Shown here: positions 1 to 7,922 of the stretch, piece by piece
Position numbering within the stretch: position 1 is the first letter of the stretch
Layout: each line of letters begins with the position of its first letter
Assembly: GCA_011389935.1 (NCBI GenBank)
Contig: JAABTJ010000002.1
Coordinates: 1 to 64,000, forward strand
Length of the DNA stretch: 64,000 bases
Reading direction: 5' to 3'
Source of the DNA: Desulfobacteraceae bacterium
Lineage (GTDB): Bacteria > Desulfobacterota > Desulfobacteria > Desulfobacterales > Desulfosalsimonadaceae
Position numbers and translations under genes: made by a program
The notes under the pieces: generated by a model
The model's input: the letters and a program-made list of their open reading frames with translations, nothing else
The model's database searches: none
What the model was told of the DNA's origin: nothing

Positions 1-124
1 TCTGATCCGGAGCGCACAGTTCTTCTGCAAGACAGTGCTCCCGACCACCGAAGGCAAAATGAATTCCATCCTGGCCTCCGACAGCGCGGCCATTGATATT
101 GACGAGGCTTCCTTTATCGGATAA
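1..124 (+). CDS. acyl-CoA dehydrogenase, C-terminal end only (5' part outside window)
   Basis: Reading frame 2 is open from the window edge to TAA at 122-124 and encodes about 40 residues ending DIDEASFIG. The segment AQFFCKTVLPTTEGK followed by a short helix resembles the extreme C-terminus of large acyl-CoA dehydrogenases that carry the extra acetyl-CoA-dehydrogenase C-terminal-like domain. Such enzymes oxidise acyl-CoA and hand electrons to Etf, which fits the convergent etfBA genes next door. The fragment is short, so the family call rests on this resemblance and on context. Confidence 0.6.
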   Translation, partial: LIRSAQFFCKTVLPTTEGKMNSILASDSAAIDIDEASFIG

Positions 125-150
125 TGTAACCAACAGAAAATAAAACAAAT

Positions 151-186
151 AAAAAAGGGTTTTCACCTCGGTGAAAACCCTTTTTT
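151..186. terminator. bidirectional rho-independent terminator
   Basis: A perfect 11-bp stem (157-167 with 170-180, arms gggttttcacc/ggtgaaaaccc) is flanked by A6 at 151-156 and T6 at 181-186, so it reads as an intrinsic terminator on both strands. It lies exactly between the convergent acyl-CoA dehydrogenase end and etfA. Confidence 0.93.
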
Positions 187-217
187 AATGAAACAAAAAA
201 GCCGGATGTAGAAAAGA

Positions 218-1183
218 TTACTTGGCTTCGTTGATGGCCTCGGTCAATTCAGGCACGAATTCCAGGATGTCTTCCTCGATGCCCACATCCGCAAGCTGGA
301 AGATCGGTGCCTTGGGATTCTTGTTGATGGCGATAATGAAGGGGTTGCCCTTGATTCCGCCCATGTGCTGGAAGGAACCGCTGATGCCGAGTGCAAGATA
401 TACCTTCGGCTTTACGGTCAGTCCGGATGTGCCGACCTGGCGGGATTTTTCAAGCCACTTGGCGTCCACGATGGGCCGGGAGCAAGCCACGTCCGCTCCC
501 ATGGCTTCTGCGAGCTCGTGGATGATTTCGAGGTTGTCCTGGTCCTCGATGCCGCGGCCGACGGAAACCAGCACTTCTGACTTGGTTATATCCACATCGC
601 CGACTTCGGCAACAAGCACTTCAAGATATTTCCGTTTCGCGGACACGTCGCCCGCATCCTTGTCCGTGACACTGCCGCCGGCGGATTTGCTTTCGTCCGG
701 CTGAAACACGCCTGGACGTACCGTAATAACAGCGCCGCCGGACATGTCGACCTTGACGTGGGTGCTGACCTGTCCGGAAAATTCCTGGCGGATAACCTTG
801 ATATCCGTGCCGTCAACACCTTCGAAGTCCGCTACGTCGCTGACAAATGCCGAGTCCAGCTTGATGGAGAGCCCCGGCGCCAGGTCCATGCCAAAGGTGT
901 CGTGGGGCATGAGGATAACGGCGTCGGAAGGCAGGTTGTTGAGAAGGGCCTTTCGCACCACTTCTGCATTGGGATACGCCAGTGCGTCATTGCTGATTTT
1001 CCATACTTCGGGGTAGGAGGCCGCGACTTCATCCGCCACTTTGTCCAGATCTGCCCCGGAACCGGTTACGATGGCCGTAACAGCCGCCGACGGGTCGATT
1101 TTTTTGGCCGCGTTGATCAACTCCAACGCGGAATCGTCGGCAGCACCATTTTTGTGTACAATATATGCGAAAAATTGAGCCAT
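218..1183 (-). CDS. etfA: electron transfer flavoprotein, alpha subunit
   Basis: A 321-residue alpha subunit of the Etf heterodimer, the FAD carrier that takes electrons from acyl-CoA dehydrogenases in the cytoplasm. The N-terminal half is the ETF nucleotide-binding-like fold. The C-terminal half has the conserved FAD site: GRGIEDQDN near residue 208, SRQVGTSG near 250, then ALGISGSFQHMGG and IAINKNPKAPIF. The length is normal. Its ATG overlaps the etfB stop by one base (TAATG), so the two are translationally coupled. The downstream end faces the bidirectional terminator. Confidence 0.97.
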   Translation of the reverse strand: MAQFFAYIVHKNGAADDSALELINAAKKIDPSAAVTAIVTGSGADLDKVADEVAASYPEVWKISNDALAYPNAEVVRKALLNNLPSDAVILMPHDTFGMDLAPGLSIKLDSAFVSDVADFEGVDGTDIKVIRQEFSGQVSTHVKVDMSGGAVITVRPGVFQPDESKSAGGSVTDKDAGDVSAKRKYLEVLVAEVGDVDITKSEVLVSVGRGIEDQDNLEIIHELAEAMGADVACSRPIVDAKWLEKSRQVGTSGLTVKPKVYLALGISGSFQHMGGIKGNPFIIAINKNPKAPIFQLADVGIEEDILEFVPELTEAINEAK

Positions 1184-1974
1184 TACTTTATCCCTCCTTT
1201 GGCTTTTAAGAGTTCAATCAGCTTGGCAACCTTTTCTTCCGTGGAGCCTTCAAGCATTTCAGCGCCTTCGCCAAGTTCCGGAACAAAATAATCGAGCCGT
1301 TTGACCTTTGCCGCACCCGCTCCAACAGCATCGGCGCCAAGACCCAGATCCGATGCCCCATGGGTCGGGATTTCAACGGATGCCACTTTCCGGATGCCGC
1401 GGATACCGACATAACGAGGCTCATTGATACCGGTCTGTATGGAAAGCACGCAAGGCAGTTCGATCTCGTTCATTTCCTGGTTGCCGCCTTCAATTTCGCG
1501 TCCCACTTTCAGTTTCTTGTCATCGGAAACGTCGATGAAATTGACCAGCGAAGCATAGGGCAGATCCAGCATTGCTGCAAGCATGCCCCCCACCTGTGCG
1601 GCGCCGTCGTCCGCCTGGGCGCCTGTAAGAATCAGGTCATAGTTGCCTTTTTCCACGGCGGCTTTCAGGATGGCGGCAATGCCTTTTCCGTCGGAGCCCT
1701 CAAAGGCATCGTCCTCAAGAAGGATCCCGTTGTCGGCGCCCATGGCCATTTCCCGCCGGAGCACTTCCTCGGATTCCTCGTCCCCGACGGTCACCACGGT
1801 TACGGAACCCCCCACTTTGTCCTTGATCTGAATGGCTTCCTCAACGGCATAATTGTCCCATTCATTCACGGAGTATACCAGGTCATCCCGTTCGATATCC
1901 GTACCGTCGCTGTTTACCTCTATTTCATTTTCAGAGGTATCCGGCACTCTTTTGACGCAAACCAAAATCTCCAT
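1183..1974 (-). CDS. etfB: electron transfer flavoprotein, beta subunit
   Basis: A 263-residue beta subunit of Etf, the partner of EtfA that binds AMP or a second flavin. It starts MEILVCVKRVPDTSE, the standard EtfB opening, and carries the signature region with VLSIQTGINEPRYVGIRGI near residue 195. A longer reading from TTG at 1989 is possible, but the ATG at 1974 is preceded at good spacing by GGGGAGG, so I use it. It sits between the FeS oxidoreductase gene upstream and etfA downstream in one operon. Confidence 0.97.
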   Translation of the reverse strand: MEILVCVKRVPDTSENEIEVNSDGTDIERDDLVYSVNEWDNYAVEEAIQIKDKVGGSVTVVTVGDEESEEVLRREMAMGADNGILLEDDAFEGSDGKGIAAILKAAVEKGNYDLILTGAQADDGAAQVGGMLAAMLDLPYASLVNFIDVSDDKKLKVGREIEGGNQEMNEIELPCVLSIQTGINEPRYVGIRGIRKVASVEIPTHGASDLGLGADAVGAGAAKVKRLDYFVPELGEGAEMLEGSTEEKVAKLIELLKAKGGIK

Positions 1975-2053
1975 GTTCTTCCTCCCCAAAAAGTTGATTA
2001 CATGATGCCGAAAAGCCGGCAGATTTTATATTCCTGGCGGCTTTTCAGTAAAC

Positions 2054-4078
2054 CTATCCCTTTTGGACCTGCCGGGCAATGAGTTCCGACAGGTCGATGG
2101 CTTCCATCTGGCCTTCAAGGCCGGCCACCTTGATCGCATCTTCCATGTTGACCAGGCAGAAGGGGCAGCCGGTGACAATCACGGTTGCACCCGCTTCCTT
2201 TGCCATTTCCACACGCAGAACGCCCATCCGCTGCTCTTCCTCGGGCTCGTAAAAGAGCATCAATCCGCCGCCGCCGCAGCAGAAGGAGCGATCCCGGCAG
2301 CGATCCATATCCACCCGCTTCAATCCGGGTATCGCATCCATTACCTCTCGCGGTGCATCGTAGATTTCGTTATGCCGGCCGAGGTAGCAGGGGTCATGGA
2401 AGGTATATATCTTGTCCTTCTCTGAATCGTCAAGCGGTTTGAAGGCAATGGCGTTGCTTTTCAACTGCCGCAGGGTAAATTCACTGATATGCTCGACGGG
2501 CGGCATATCCTTGTAGTCTTTTTTCAGGGCATTCAATGCATGGGGGTCCGATGTGACGATATTCGTGGCGCCGCTTTCCAGGATCATATCGGTGTTGTGG
2601 TTCCGAAGCTCCTGGAAGAGCATTTCTTCCCCGAAACGCCGGACTTCATTGGCACTGTCCTTTTCATTCTTCCCGAGTATTCCGGCATCGGTGCCGGCTG
2701 CGGAGAGAACGGTCGTGGTGGCGCGGGCAAGATCGGCCATCCGGTCGTCATAAGAAGTGATACTGTCCACGAAGTAAAGGGTTTCCGCAGTATCGCCGCC
2801 GGAAAGATCCTTTATCTTGACGTCCTCCGGAAGGTCCTTGGTCCATTCCGCCCGTTTCTTTTCCATTTTTCCCCATGGATTGCCGCGTTTGCCAAGGGCG
2901 TTCAACGGCTTCTGCAGGGATTGGGGAACCATTCCCTCATCGACCATGCCGCGGCGGAGGTCGACGATTTTATCAATGTATTCAATGGTTACCGGACATT
3001 CTTCTTCGCAGGCGCCGCACGTCGTGCAGGACCAGATTTCATCTTCTTCGTAAATCCCGCCGATAAGGGGTTCCCCTTTAACCATGGGCCCTTTCAGCGG
3101 ATAGTGGGAAAAGGCATAATTCCGCCCCTTGAGGGAGATGAACCGCGGGGAGAGGGGACGCCCCACGGCATTGGCCGGGCAGTGTTCACTGCACCGGCCG
3201 CAGTCGGCGCAGGAATAAAAATCCAGGATGTGTTTCCATGTGAAATCCTCGAATGTTTTTACGCCGAAGGACTCCAGATCCGCGACCTTTTCGTCATCCA
3301 CGCCCCACTGAACCGGTTTGACGCTCCCCTTGTCGAGTTTTTTGAAAAATACGGTCGCCGGCCCGGTGAGCATGTGAAACAGGCGGTCAAAGGGGACGAG
3401 GTTGATGAAAACGAAAATACCGATCAGAAGAATAAAGTATACAAGCGTGTTGACGGTGCCCGCCGCTGATGCCGAAAGGCCGCTCATGATAAACGCGGCA
3501 AACCAGGTGCCGGTCAAGGGAAGAATATACCGGTAGGTCTCGCCGGCGGCTTGCGCAGCCGCGGCGGCGCTTCCCAGAAAAATCATGTCTAGCAGAGCGA
3601 TGGCGCCCAGAACGGAGATCAGCAGTATCGCCATCGGCCTTGACTTGTCCTTTCCGTATTTTTCAGGGACTTCATAACGGGCCGGCCGGGCATATCCCCT
3701 GCGGACGGCGGCAAAAATGCATGCGGCCAGAAGTACGGTCAGGGCAATGTCCGCGATGACCGAATAGACCACGCCGATCGTCCATTCCGTCCCCGGCATC
3801 TCCAGACCTGTAAATCCGCTGTAGATAAGCATAAGCACATGGATGGACAGCGCCACCAGGCTTAAGATGATGGTGATATGGGTGTAGCCGATCGTTTCGT
3901 ATCCCGGCCGGGGCATCCGGTGGTGCGGAAAGTGATACAGGGCGAACAGGCGTTCGCCGATGCGATCCAGTTGGGGGCCTTGTGCGGCCCTGAAAAGCGG
4001 TGCCATGCGCTTGGCGAGCACGTATACGAATGCTGCCACGCCTGCCGCCACAATAATTAACGCCAGGATTGCTTTCAT
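2054..4078 (-). CDS. membrane FeS oxidoreductase, probable Etf:(methyl)menaquinone oxidoreductase (EMO type)
   Basis: This 674-residue protein probably moves electrons from reduced EtfAB into the quinone pool. About five hydrophobic segments fill the first 240 residues in a NarI/cytochrome-b-like arrangement. Two 4Fe-4S motifs follow, CADCGRCSEHCP and CTTCGACEEECP, at about 290 and 355. Two CCG (heterodisulfide-reductase subunit D type) cysteine clusters end the protein, with DPCYLGRHNE, FCCGGGG and TGCPFCL. This is the DUF224/HdrD-like plan described for EMO in syntrophic fatty-acid oxidisers. It is the first gene of the operon with etfB and etfA. The Etf coupling is inferred from family and synteny. 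Confidence 0.88.
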   Translation of the reverse strand: MKAILALIIVAAGVAAFVYVLAKRMAPLFRAAQGPQLDRIGERLFALYHFPHHRMPRPGYETIGYTHITIILSLVALSIHVLMLIYSGFTGLEMPGTEWTIGVVYSVIADIALTVLLAACIFAAVRRGYARPARYEVPEKYGKDKSRPMAILLISVLGAIALLDMIFLGSAAAAAQAAGETYRYILPLTGTWFAAFIMSGLSASAAGTVNTLVYFILLIGIFVFINLVPFDRLFHMLTGPATVFFKKLDKGSVKPVQWGVDDEKVADLESFGVKTFEDFTWKHILDFYSCADCGRCSEHCPANAVGRPLSPRFISLKGRNYAFSHYPLKGPMVKGEPLIGGIYEEDEIWSCTTCGACEEECPVTIEYIDKIVDLRRGMVDEGMVPQSLQKPLNALGKRGNPWGKMEKKRAEWTKDLPEDVKIKDLSGGDTAETLYFVDSITSYDDRMADLARATTTVLSAAGTDAGILGKNEKDSANEVRRFGEEMLFQELRNHNTDMILESGATNIVTSDPHALNALKKDYKDMPPVEHISEFTLRQLKSNAIAFKPLDDSEKDKIYTFHDPCYLGRHNEIYDAPREVMDAIPGLKRVDMDRCRDRSFCCGGGGLMLFYEPEEEQRMGVLRVEMAKEAGATVIVTGCPFCLVNMEDAIKVAGLEGQMEAIDLSELIARQVQKG

Positions 4079-4260
4079 TGGATTTGTATTCTCCCTTCGT
4101 TAAAATTTTTATTATATGTATAGTAATAATTTTAATATGTTACAGATGCCGGACGCGCAAGCGGAAACCGCTTTGCCGGGGCAAGCCGTCATTCACAGGG
4201 GCCGGTTACGAAGGAAAATTCTTTCCCGGATTATTTCATAAAAAGTCCGGTCCGATCGAA

Positions 4261-4278
4261 TGAATGAGCATTCACTCA
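4261..4278. promoter_or_regulatory. FadR/TetR-like operator at the Etf operon promoter
   Basis: TGAATGAGCATTCACTCA is an imperfect palindrome closely matching the Bacillus subtilis FadR (TetR-family acyl-CoA-responsive repressor) consensus TGAATGAMTANTCATTCA as I recall it. It touches the -10 element, where bound repressor would block transcription and an acyl-CoA could release it. The TetR regulator encoded at 9284-9862 is a candidate ligand-sensing partner; that link is inference. Confidence 0.6.
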
Positions 4279-4306
4279 TTTATCAGAAATATCCACATCC
4301 TGTCAA
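4278..4306 (-). promoter_or_regulatory. sigma-70 promoter of the FeS oxidoreductase-etfB-etfA operon
   Basis: On the minus strand TTGACA (4306-4301) is followed after 17 bp by ATAAAT (4283-4278). The -35 is a perfect match, and the element points at the gene starting at 4078. The -10 abuts the operator-like palindrome at 4261-4278. Confidence 0.65.
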
Positions 4307-4527
4307 GAATGTTTTATTCCATTTGCAAGGGGAGAACAATAGGGAAGGCAATGAACAACGGGAGGGAAAAGCAAGAAAAAGCCCCTGACAGGAGACAAAG
4401 GGGAAACAACCGGTGGCAATGGGAAAACAGTGCCACCTCCGCGTAACGGGTAAACCGGCGGATAGGAATCTTTTTATTTGTCAACCGGCGCAGGGGCTGC
4501 AGTGAAAGGCGCCCCGTATGTAACCGA

Positions 4528-4956
4528 TTACCACCCCTTGCTGATAATGATGTTGCGGACTTCTTCTTCGGCTTTTCTTTCTACAAGGATCATTTTCCGC
4601 GCCTGGGCTTTTTTGATTTTTTCCGTCAAGCTTTCCAGATCGGCCGGTTTTTCGACAAAATCCATCGCCCCCAGCCGCATGGCTTCCACGCCTTTTTCGA
4701 TGCTCCCATGGCCGGTGAGCAGAATAACCTGTAATTCCGGATTTTTCGCCTTGATGTTTTGCAGCACTTCCAGACCGTCCATTTCCGGCATCATCAAATC
4801 GAGGACGATGGCATCGAAAGATTGGTCTTCGGTAAGTGAAAGCGCCTCCGTGGCGGTTGCCGCCGTGCTGACATCCATTCCGCGAATCTTCATTCTTTCC
4901 CCCAAAACCTCGAGGAAATCTTTTTCGTCATCAACGAGAAGGACTTTTGTAGACAT
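4528..4956 (-). CDS. single-domain response regulator
   Basis: A 142-residue receiver domain with no DNA-binding output. It shows the acidic pocket in VLLVDDEKDF, the phospho-acceptor in IVLDLMMPEMDG (Asp near 54), the conserved Thr in LLTGHGS and the Lys in VEKPADL. A charged helical tail of about 25 residues follows. It is the last gene of a minus-strand signalling series and probably acts as a phosphate relay or protein-interaction output. Only 50 bp separate it from the degenerate kinase gene upstream. Confidence 0.92.
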   Translation of the reverse strand: MSTKVLLVDDEKDFLEVLGERMKIRGMDVSTAATATEALSLTEDQSFDAIVLDLMMPEMDGLEVLQNIKAKNPELQVILLTGHGSIEKGVEAMRLGAMDFVEKPADLESLTEKIKKAQARKMILVERKAEEEVRNIIISKGW

Positions 4957-5006
4957 GACCTGTACTCCTTTTGTTATGTTTGGCTGGTAAGGCCGTTTCC
5001 GGCTAT

Positions 5007-5681
5007 TTACTGATCCATTGTCTCCGGTAAAAAAAGAATCAATGTTTTTTCCGGGGTGTTTCCATGAAGCGCTGCCCCCAGAAGCGACATCAGCCCTTTT
5101 TCGGTGTTTTTGCCGCTGAAAAGCTGTTCCGGGTTGTCCGGCACCGTCTCAAGGCCGGAAAAAACAATATATGCTCCCCCTCCGCCGGGGGCCGGTTCCG
5201 CCCGCATCTTGAGCGCGCCTGTTGTGCCCGCGGTATTGATACTGAATTGAATCAACCCCCAGAGAAGGTAATGGAGATAAAAGGGTCGCGTAACAATATT
5301 GAGCGGCTGTCCTCCTTCTTCCGCTTCTAAACGGGCACCTGCCGATGCGGCAAGGCGCCGGCATATTTGGGCGACCAGTCGGAGAAAATCCGCTGTTTCG
5401 ATTTGCCGGAACGGTTCGTCCACGAGGTGTGAAAAGCGGTTCATGTTCCGGATGATGTCATCCGTGCGTTTGATCTGCTGCTGGACCATTCCGCTCAACC
5501 GTTTGATTTTCGCGGGATCGATTTCCCCCCCTTTTTCCGCCATGGCGGACAGATCCACCAGCAATCCGGCACTTTCGTTCATGATGGAAAGGGTGTTTTT
5601 CAGTTCATGGGAAATTGATGCCGACATCTGGCCGAAAAATTTCAATCCATCGGGTGCCACTGTATTGACCGGTTCTGTCAT
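5007..5681 (-). CDS. histidine-kinase-like phosphotransfer protein with degenerate ATPase domain
   Basis: A soluble 224-residue protein. The N-terminal half has a dimerisation/phosphoacceptor helix with the H-box SASISHELKNTLSIMNESAG (His near 25). The C-terminal half has the size of an HATPase_c domain, but I see no canonical N box and no G1/G2 glycine motifs; only FSGKNTEKGLMSLLGAAL hints at an ATP lid. It may be a histidine phosphotransferase-like relay protein rather than an active kinase. AAAGGA lies 5 bp before the ATG. It sits between two receiver genes, consistent with a phosphorelay. Confidence 0.75.
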   Translation of the reverse strand: MTEPVNTVAPDGLKFFGQMSASISHELKNTLSIMNESAGLLVDLSAMAEKGGEIDPAKIKRLSGMVQQQIKRTDDIIRNMNRFSHLVDEPFRQIETADFLRLVAQICRRLAASAGARLEAEEGGQPLNIVTRPFYLHYLLWGLIQFSINTAGTTGALKMRAEPAPGGGGAYIVFSGLETVPDNPEQLFSGKNTEKGLMSLLGAALHGNTPEKTLILFLPETMDQ

Positions 5682-5732
5682 GTCGATCCTTTTTTTTGTT
5701 ATCCCGGCTGCCGCTTTTGTCCGGCGCTGCGG

Positions 5733-6107
5733 TTATCCATTTCGTCTTATGGCGTTGCGAATTTTTTCAACCAGGACCTCGATGTCCACGGGTTTGATCA
5801 GGCAGTCGTAAAGGTCGGCCTCTGTGTTTTTGCCGGTGAATCCGCCGGGGGATCCGTGCCCCGTCATGAACATGAAATGCACCTCCGGCGCTATTTGCGC
5901 CATTTTTCGTTGAAGGTCAAACCCGCTGATACAGGGCAGCTTGACATCCAGGATCGCAACGTCGTATTTTCGTTCACTCACTTTTTCACAGGCTGCGTCC
6001 GCGCTGGTTGCCCATTCGGCGTTGATTCCCCTTATTTCCAGCCGTTCCGCCAGGGTTGAAACCAACTCTTCCTCATCGTCAACCAGGAGCACTTGTATCG
6101 GTTTCAT
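5733..6107 (-). CDS. single-domain response regulator
   Basis: A 124-residue stand-alone receiver. The pocket is IQVLLVDDEEELV, the phospho-acceptor is AILDVKLPCISG (Asp near 54), the switch Thr is in FMTGHGS and the Lys is in LIKPVDIEVL. I chose ATG at 6107 over an upstream TTG. Its 5' end overlaps the 3' end of the kinase gene at 6079-7833 by 29 bp in another frame, so the two are probably translated together and the kinase is the likely phosphodonor. Confidence 0.92.
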   Translation of the reverse strand: MKPIQVLLVDDEEELVSTLAERLEIRGINAEWATSADAACEKVSERKYDVAILDVKLPCISGFDLQRKMAQIAPEVHFMFMTGHGSPGGFTGKNTEADLYDCLIKPVDIEVLVEKIRNAIRRNG

Positions 6108-7833
6108 TTTTTGCAATATCCGGATTGAATGGCAATGTTATGGAGAAACGGGTACCTTCGCCCGGTTGGCTTTCAACGTCGATGGTACCCCCGATTTCCT
6201 CGACCAGGTTTCGGGTGATGGAAAGGCCCAGGCCGGTCCCCCCCTGCTGCGTGCGCGTGGAAAAAAACGGTTCGAATACACGGGGCAGGTCTTCGGGCGG
6301 AATCCCGCAGCCGTCGTCGATGACAAGGACGCGCAGTCTTTCCCCGGACAGCTTCCGCGCCTTTATATTGAGATACCCGCCGTCCTCAAGAGCGGCAAAG
6401 GCATTATTCATGAGATTGAGAAAGATCTGTTCGAGTTTTCCCCGGTCGCTTTTGATCAGGGGAATATCCGGAGCGATATCGATATCAATCTGAATGTCTC
6501 GGTATTCTGCCTCTTTATTCAGAAAACCGGTCACGTTGTCGATCACCTCGCCGATATCGATCAAGTTGAAAGCGGCTTCTGAATGGCGGGCAAAATTCAA
6601 CAATCGCCGGGTAATGCGCGAGCAGCGGTTTACAGACTGCAGGATGGCATCTGCCAGCGTCTCGATCCGGTTTCGTATGGGAGATTCTTCCATTTGCAAC
6701 AGGAGATCCTTCATAAGGCCGGTTTTTTCGTTGATAATTGCCAGGGGGTTGTTGATTTCATGGGCAACCCCTGCGGAAAGCCGACCGATGGAAGCCATTT
6801 TGTTGATGTATTCCACTTTGTGCAGGGCGGCCACGCGGTTCTGGTCCGCCGTATGAATTTTGCTGACCAGGTAGGTGGCCACGACAAGCACCACGATCAA
6901 AATGACCGCAATGCTCCCGATCAGGTATGTCACAATCTGATCCCTGGCTTGATACCAGGATTGCATCAGGGAGGACTTGTCCCTCGCCGCCATCAGGATA
7001 AAAGGGGTGTTTTCCAAATAGGCATACCCCAGAAAAAGTGCTTCCCCGTCCGGTCCGGTCGCTTCAAGAACCCTTGTGGATTCCGAATATTTGGGGATTT
7101 CCAGAGCGATTTCCCCGAAAATGCTGCCGAACCGCTTTGAAGGGGTTTGAAGGATGCCCTCATGGTTTGTGATTAGCAGCTCCTCTTCGCTGCCGGATTC
7201 GATCTGCAGCAGTTCCTCGTGAAACTGGGATGCTTCCACGGTAGCGCGCAGTATATATCCATTGCCATTGTTCTCCGGATGCGTAACGGCAATGACCATA
7301 TGGGGATTCATGCGGGACCCCATAAAAATATCACTGATGTAATCGCCGTGGACGAGGACCTCTTTAAACCAGTTCTGGTCGCGATAATTGGTGGCCTCCA
7401 GGTTATAGGGGCCGCTGTAGGCGATCTGGTTTCCGCGGGTATCAATGGCCTCAAGATCGGTAAACCGGCCGAAACTGTCTTTCAAGTTTTCCAGGATGGT
7501 ATCCAGTCGCTCCTGGTTTCCTATTTTTTCCAGGGAATTGTCCCGTGCAAGAAACTGCAGGGCATACTGGCGCTCCGTGATAAAAAAAGAAACGGTCCGC
7601 CGGGTATTGGAAACCAGCCGGATCGTACGGTTGATGTTTTCGGATTCAATGGCGTTGCGCGTCACACGGTAGTCAATAACCGTCAGGAAAAACACGGGAA
7701 TGATGGCTGCGCTCGCAATGAGCACGATGCTCAGGAGCCATATGCGCCGCAGGTTGAAGAGGTGGCTGTGAAGCCCTGCAGCCACGTCGTGATGTTCCCA
7801 GAAATCGGGTTTAATGCGTTGCCAGAACGACAT
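6079..7833 (-). CDS. membrane sensor histidine kinase with extracellular Cache-type domain
   Basis: A 584-residue kinase. One membrane segment at about 30-55 precedes a periplasmic region of about 245 residues with double-Cache character (ATNYRDQNWFKEVLVHGD is typical of the ligand pocket). A second membrane helix lies near 300-325, with no clear HAMP. The HisKA box is SAGVAHEINNPLAIINEK, and the complete ATPase has NLMNNAFAALEDGG, VIDDGCGIP and GTGLGLSITRNLVEEIGG. It should autophosphorylate in response to a small extracellular ligand and serve the receivers next to it. Confidence 0.95.
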   Translation of the reverse strand: MSFWQRIKPDFWEHHDVAAGLHSHLFNLRRIWLLSIVLIASAAIIPVFFLTVIDYRVTRNAIESENINRTIRLVSNTRRTVSFFITERQYALQFLARDNSLEKIGNQERLDTILENLKDSFGRFTDLEAIDTRGNQIAYSGPYNLEATNYRDQNWFKEVLVHGDYISDIFMGSRMNPHMVIAVTHPENNGNGYILRATVEASQFHEELLQIESGSEEELLITNHEGILQTPSKRFGSIFGEIALEIPKYSESTRVLEATGPDGEALFLGYAYLENTPFILMAARDKSSLMQSWYQARDQIVTYLIGSIAVILIVVLVVATYLVSKIHTADQNRVAALHKVEYINKMASIGRLSAGVAHEINNPLAIINEKTGLMKDLLLQMEESPIRNRIETLADAILQSVNRCSRITRRLLNFARHSEAAFNLIDIGEVIDNVTGFLNKEAEYRDIQIDIDIAPDIPLIKSDRGKLEQIFLNLMNNAFAALEDGGYLNIKARKLSGERLRVLVIDDGCGIPPEDLPRVFEPFFSTRTQQGGTGLGLSITRNLVEEIGGTIDVESQPGEGTRFSITLPFNPDIAKNETDTSAPG

Positions 7834-7854
7834 TTTTCAGGCATTCCTTTGCTT

Positions 7855-7916
7855 GATGGCGTCGTAAAAAGTCCCATCTACTGCGCCTTGTATATGGAAC
7901 TTTTAACTTAGCCATC
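7855..7916. repeat. short palindromic element related to the long dispersed repeat
   Basis: Arms starting gatggcgtcgtaaaaagtcc (7855) and ending ggaacttttaacttagccatc (to 7916) pair with few mismatches around a loop of about 20 bp. The arm core cgtaaaaagtcc is shared with the repeats at 40000 and 56131. It fills the gap between two minus-strand genes. I read it as a reduced member of the same repeat family; it could also form a transcript hairpin. Confidence 0.7.
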
Positions 7917-7922
7917 TGTTCT

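Larger units (their letters stand above)
4079..4527. other. 449-bp intergenic region carrying the Etf/FeS operon promoter
   Basis: No convincing gene lies here; a 60-codon plus-strand frame at 4264-4446 has no ribosome binding site and no family resemblance. The region holds a minus-strand sigma-70 promoter and operator (4261-4306), an AT-rich stretch at 4100-4140, and an otherwise unremarkable leader of about 180 bp before the FeS oxidoreductase ATG. Bases 4380-4527 form the trailer of the upstream receiver gene; no strong terminator is seen there. Confidence 0.6.

Noticed and set aside
4264-4446. Small 60-codon frame in the Etf promoter region
   Set aside because: No ribosome binding site; it overlaps the promoter/operator and has no family resemblance.
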